Assembly (NCBI GenBank): GCA_903875815.1
Contig: CAIQXR010000015.1
Location: forward strand, 1 to 7,887
Origin: an uncultured Actinomycetes bacterium
GTDB taxonomy: Bacteria; Actinomycetota; Actinomycetes; Nanopelagicales; Nanopelagicaceae
Reading direction: 5' to 3'
DNA length: 7,887 nt
In this document: positions 5,504 through 7,887 of the stretch, piece by piece
Layout: every line of letters starts with the position of its first letter
Position numbering within the stretch: the stretch's first letter is position 1
Position numbers and translations under genes: made by a program
The notes under the pieces: model-generated
The model's input: only the letters and a program-made list of their open reading frames with translations
Databases searched by the model: none
Told to the model about the DNA's origin: nothing

Positions 5504-7162
5504 TTAAGAATGCACTACCTGAAGCGCAGCTTTTTCCCGTTCCACTTTGGCGTGATAGCTCTCGATGGATTTCTTCTTCGCCGCAGCGCTCCAACCCAGA
5601 TAAGGCGCCATCAACTTGGCAATTTCATCGACCAGCGAAAGTCCGAAATCAGCTGTCTCGATCGCGATCCGAGTGCGGCGAGCAAGAATGTCATCAACAT
5701 TTCGTGCGCCCTCGTGCGTAATTGCATAAGCAACTTCAGCACGCAAATAGGGAAGATCTTTGGCGATCGGCTTGGCCAGCGTCTTGTCAGTTTCAATGAG
5801 CTCAGCGATATCAGCAATTTTGCTGCCATATCGGTCGAGTAAATGCATTACTTGCTCTTGGGTGAGTTTCATTTCACCAGCAATAAGTGCAGCGCGATTA
5901 ACCATCGCTTTATAGCCATCTGCGCCAAGTAGTGGAATTTCTTTTGTTGGAGACTCTGGTACTGCTCGGCGAATATCATCGGAGGCAGCATCTACAGCAT
6001 CTTCCGCCATGACTCGATAAGTTGTGTATTTACCGCCAGCAATACTGACGAAGCCTTGCAACGGGTGATCGACGATATGTTCACGCGAAAGTTTTGTTGT
6101 CGGCGAATTGCTCTTGCGAGTAACCAAGGGACGTAAGCCAGCATAAACACCCAAGATATCTTTCTCAGAAATTTTTGGCGTCAAAACTTTATTGGCTTGA
6201 TCCAAAATGTATTGGACATCATCGTGATCGGCTAGTGGTTCGCGTGGATCACCGGTGTATTTAGTGTCGGTGGTTCCCACTAACCATTTATCTGCCCACG
6301 GAATGATGAAGAGGACCGAGACTGCAGTCTTGAGAATGACGCCGGATTTCGAGTTGATCGCTGACTTGGGTAGGGCAATATGAACGCCCTTGCTCATCGT
6401 GACGTGATATCCAGGGGTAATACCAAGTGCTTCGTGAATCGGATCGGTCCATACGCCGCCAGCCAAAATTGTCACGGTCGCAGCGACGTTAATTTTCTTC
6501 TTACTCTCATTATCGACAACAACTGCACCAATGACTCGACGTCCCTTTTTTGTTGCTTCTACATAGGAAACGCCGGTCGCAATTACCGCGCCGTGATGCG
6601 CCGCCGTGCGAGCAATCGTCATTGTGTGCCGCGCATCATCCACTTGAGCGTCAAAATATTGAATTCCACCGGTAATGAGATCGAGGCGAAGTGATGGCGC
6701 AATTTCATGAAGAGTCTTCTGACTCATATGTTTGTGATTAGGCAGCGCGCGCTTGAAACCGCGGAGTGCGTCATAGAGCGCAAGGCCAGCTCCGACATAG
6801 GTGCGCTCGCGCACTTTCTCTGTGAGTGGATAGATAAAAGGAACAGGCTTTACTAAGTGTGGTGACTGAGTTGTCACCATGAGTTCGCGCTCTTGAAGAG
6901 CCTCGCGAACTAATTTGAAGTCGTATTGCTCCAGATATCGAAGGCCACCGTGAATAAGCTTGCTCGAGCGAGAAGAGGTTCCAGAAGCGAGATCTTCGGC
7001 CTCCACTAATGCCACTTTGAGGCCGCGGCTGGCAGCATCAAGTGCGATACCCGTGCCAGTTACTCCCCCGCCCACAACCAAAATATCGAACTCTTCGCTA
7101 CCCAGCGCCTTCACGGCTGCTTGGCGTTGTGCAGGGTTCAAGGCTGACTTATCGACGGGCAT
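5504..7162 (-). CDS. glpD: Glycerol-3-phosphate dehydrogenase (FAD-dependent, quinone-linked)
   Basis: A 552-residue flavoprotein that oxidises sn-glycerol 3-phosphate to dihydroxyacetone phosphate at the inner face of the membrane and passes electrons to the quinone pool. The FAD-binding motif VVGGGVTGTGIALDAASRG spans residues 29-47, followed by LVEAEDLASGTSSRSSKLIHG (about 52-72), the family signature around the flavin. WLVGTTDT (293-300) and YAGLRPL (340-346) are further motifs of the DAO fold. The C-terminal alpha-helical domain (about 400-552) is present, so the protein is full length. The ATG at 7162 was chosen because it lies 6 nt after TATCCT, gives a normal N terminus and leaves room for glpK. 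The frame is open to 7315, but that extension would run antisense through the first 45 codons of glpK. glpK is divergent, 18 bp away. Product and substrate fit the neighbouring kinase. Confidence 0.96.
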   Translation of the reverse strand: MPVDKSALNPAQRQAAVKALGSEEFDILVVGGGVTGTGIALDAASRGLKVALVEAEDLASGTSSRSSKLIHGGLRYLEQYDFKLVREALQERELMVTTQSPHLVKPVPFIYPLTEKVRERTYVGAGLALYDALRGFKRALPNHKHMSQKTLHEIAPSLRLDLITGGIQYFDAQVDDARHTMTIARTAAHHGAVIATGVSYVEATKKGRRVIGAVVVDNESKKKINVAATVTILAGGVWTDPIHEALGITPGYHVTMSKGVHIALPKSAINSKSGVILKTAVSVLFIIPWADKWLVGTTDTKYTGDPREPLADHDDVQYILDQANKVLTPKISEKDILGVYAGLRPLVTRKSNSPTTKLSREHIVDHPLQGFVSIAGGKYTTYRVMAEDAVDAASDDIRRAVPESPTKEIPLLGADGYKAMVNRAALIAGEMKLTQEQVMHLLDRYGSKIADIAELIETDKTLAKPIAKDLPYLRAEVAYAITHEGARNVDDILARRTRIAIETADFGLSLVDEIAKLMAPYLGWSAAAKKKSIESYHAKVEREKAALQVVHS

Positions 7163-7174
7163 GCTCTTAGGATA
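7144..7174. promoter_or_regulatory. Overlapping divergent promoter for glpD and glpK (shared -10 bases)
   Basis: On the plus strand TAGGAT (7168-7173) ends 7 nt before the glpK ATG. On the minus strand TATCCT (7174-7169) ends 6 nt before the glpD ATG. Both fit TANNNT and they share five base pairs (7169-7173). A plus-strand -35-like CTGACT (7144-7149, 4 of 6 matches to TTGACA) is 18 bp from the glpK -10 and lies inside glpD codons. No matching -35 is seen for glpD. Both transcripts would be leaderless and could not be initiated at the same moment. Confidence 0.5.
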
Positions 7175-7180
7175 GGGGCT

Positions 7181-7887
7181 ATGAGTTACATCGGCTCGCT
7201 TGATCAGGGTACGACAAGTACGCGTTTTATGATTTTCGACCATGCCGGCCGAATTATTGGCCAGCACCAACTCGAACATCGCCAAATATTGCCCGAACCT
7301 GGTTGGGTCGAACATGATGCGCTAGAAATTTGGCATCGCACTCAAGAAGTTATCACTGGCGCCCTCGCTCAAGCAGGAATCATTGGCTCTGATCTCACCG
7401 CCATCGGTATTACCAATCAGCGCGAGACCGTTGTTGCATGGGATGTCACCACTGGCGCACCGCTCCATAACGCGATCGTCTGGCAAGACACTCGCACCCA
7501 ATCAATTCTTGATCAATTCACTTCTGATGAGAAGAGTTACATCACTCATACCAGTGGCCTCACTATCGCCCCCTATTTCTCTGGCAGCAAGATGCGTTGG
7601 CTGATTGAAAATTCTCCTGCGGTACAGGTAGCCGCCGAAGCAGGGAAGCTTCGCTTGGGAACAGTGGACTCGTGGATTTTGTGGAATCTCTCTGGCGGAA
7701 TTCGCGGCGGTCTTCACGCGACAGATGTGACCAATGCCAGCCGAACTCTGCTCATGGATCTGGAGTCACTCCAATGGGATGATCGCCTGACCGATCTCTT
7801 CCATATTCCGCAGAACGCACTTGCAACAATTAAAAGCTCTTCGGAAATCTATGGTTACACCGACCCGGCCGGTCCACTGGGAAGCAA
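7181..7887 (+). CDS. glpK: Glycerol kinase, N-terminal part (runs off right edge)
   Basis: The first 235 codons, plus two bases, of an FGGY-family kinase that phosphorylates glycerol to sn-glycerol 3-phosphate with ATP in the cytoplasm. The frame is open from the ATG at 7181 to the window end. The N terminus YIGSLDQGTTSTR (3-15) is the phosphate-binding loop. GWVEHD (41-46), ITNQRETVVAWD (77-88, with Arg81 and Glu82 at the glycerol-contacting positions) and PYFSGSKMRWL (131-141, Tyr132) are typical of GlpK. GTVDSWILW (160-168) and TDVTNASRTLL (181-191) also match. These distinguish it from xylulokinase and other sugar kinases of the family. The second half, with the catalytic Asp and the adenine site, is outside the window. 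Its product is the substrate of the divergent glpD. No Shine-Dalgarno is clear: AGGGG lies only 2 nt before the ATG, too close, which fits leaderless translation. Confidence 0.96.
   Translation, partial: MSYIGSLDQGTTSTRFMIFDHAGRIIGQHQLEHRQILPEPGWVEHDALEIWHRTQEVITGALAQAGIIGSDLTAIGITNQRETVVAWDVTTGAPLHNAIVWQDTRTQSILDQFTSDEKSYITHTSGLTIAPYFSGSKMRWLIENSPAVQVAAEAGKLRLGTVDSWILWNLSGGIRGGLHATDVTNASRTLLMDLESLQWDDRLTDLFHIPQNALATIKSSSEIYGYTDPAGPLGS

Noticed and set aside
7201..7206. TGATCA palindrome near the glpK start as a possible operator
   Set aside because: A 6-bp palindrome is expected by chance. It lies inside glpK codons (Leu-Asp-Gln) fixed by the phosphate-binding loop.
7163..7315. N-terminal extension of glpD up to an ATG at 7315
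   Set aside because: It would run antisense through the glycerol kinase start. The FAD motif sits at the normal distance from the ATG at 7162, which also has a well-placed -10 motif.

Overview
The window looks like chromosomal DNA of a streamlined, moderate-GC actinobacterium, possibly a freshwater lineage such as the Nanopelagicales (acI). This is inferred from the argS-lysA gene order typical of Actinobacteria, the very short intergenic gaps, -10 motifs of the form TANNNT placed 6-7 nt before start codons (leaderless transcripts), and a base composition near 50% GC by eye. No phylogenetic marker was tested, so the lineage is a guess. There are no insertion sequences, phage genes, CRISPR arrays or obvious pseudogenes.

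Left part (1-2217). On the minus strand, argS (arginyl-tRNA synthetase) is followed 2 bp later by lysA (diaminopimelate decarboxylase), which runs off the left edge. Divergent from argS on the plus strand is a tRNA-Leu(UAG) gene with encoded CCA.

Middle (2241-3629). A small alanine-rich predicted secreted protein on the minus strand is divergent, across 63 bp, from a predicted secreted alpha/beta-hydrolase of the esterase / antigen 85 / FrmB type on the plus strand.

Respiratory cluster (3636-5373, minus strand). Three genes overlap by ATGA start/stop overlaps: a 58-aa single-span membrane protein with a strong Shine-Dalgarno, a four-helix cytochrome b6-type di-heme protein, and a 312-aa membrane protein. 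The last sits where subunit IV of a b6f/bc complex would be, but carries a roughly 200-residue extracytoplasmic segment. No Rieske protein or cytochrome c is in the window, so this is an unusual quinol-oxidation module, and it is the best candidate here for an undescribed system.

Right part (5504-7887). glpD (glycerol-3-phosphate dehydrogenase, minus) and glpK (glycerol kinase, plus, cut by the right edge) are divergent with only 18 bp between their start codons. Together they turn glycerol into dihydroxyacetone phosphate and pass electrons to the quinone pool. Their -10 elements appear to lie on opposite strands of the same 7 bp, which suggests one bidirectional promoter giving two leaderless mRNAs.
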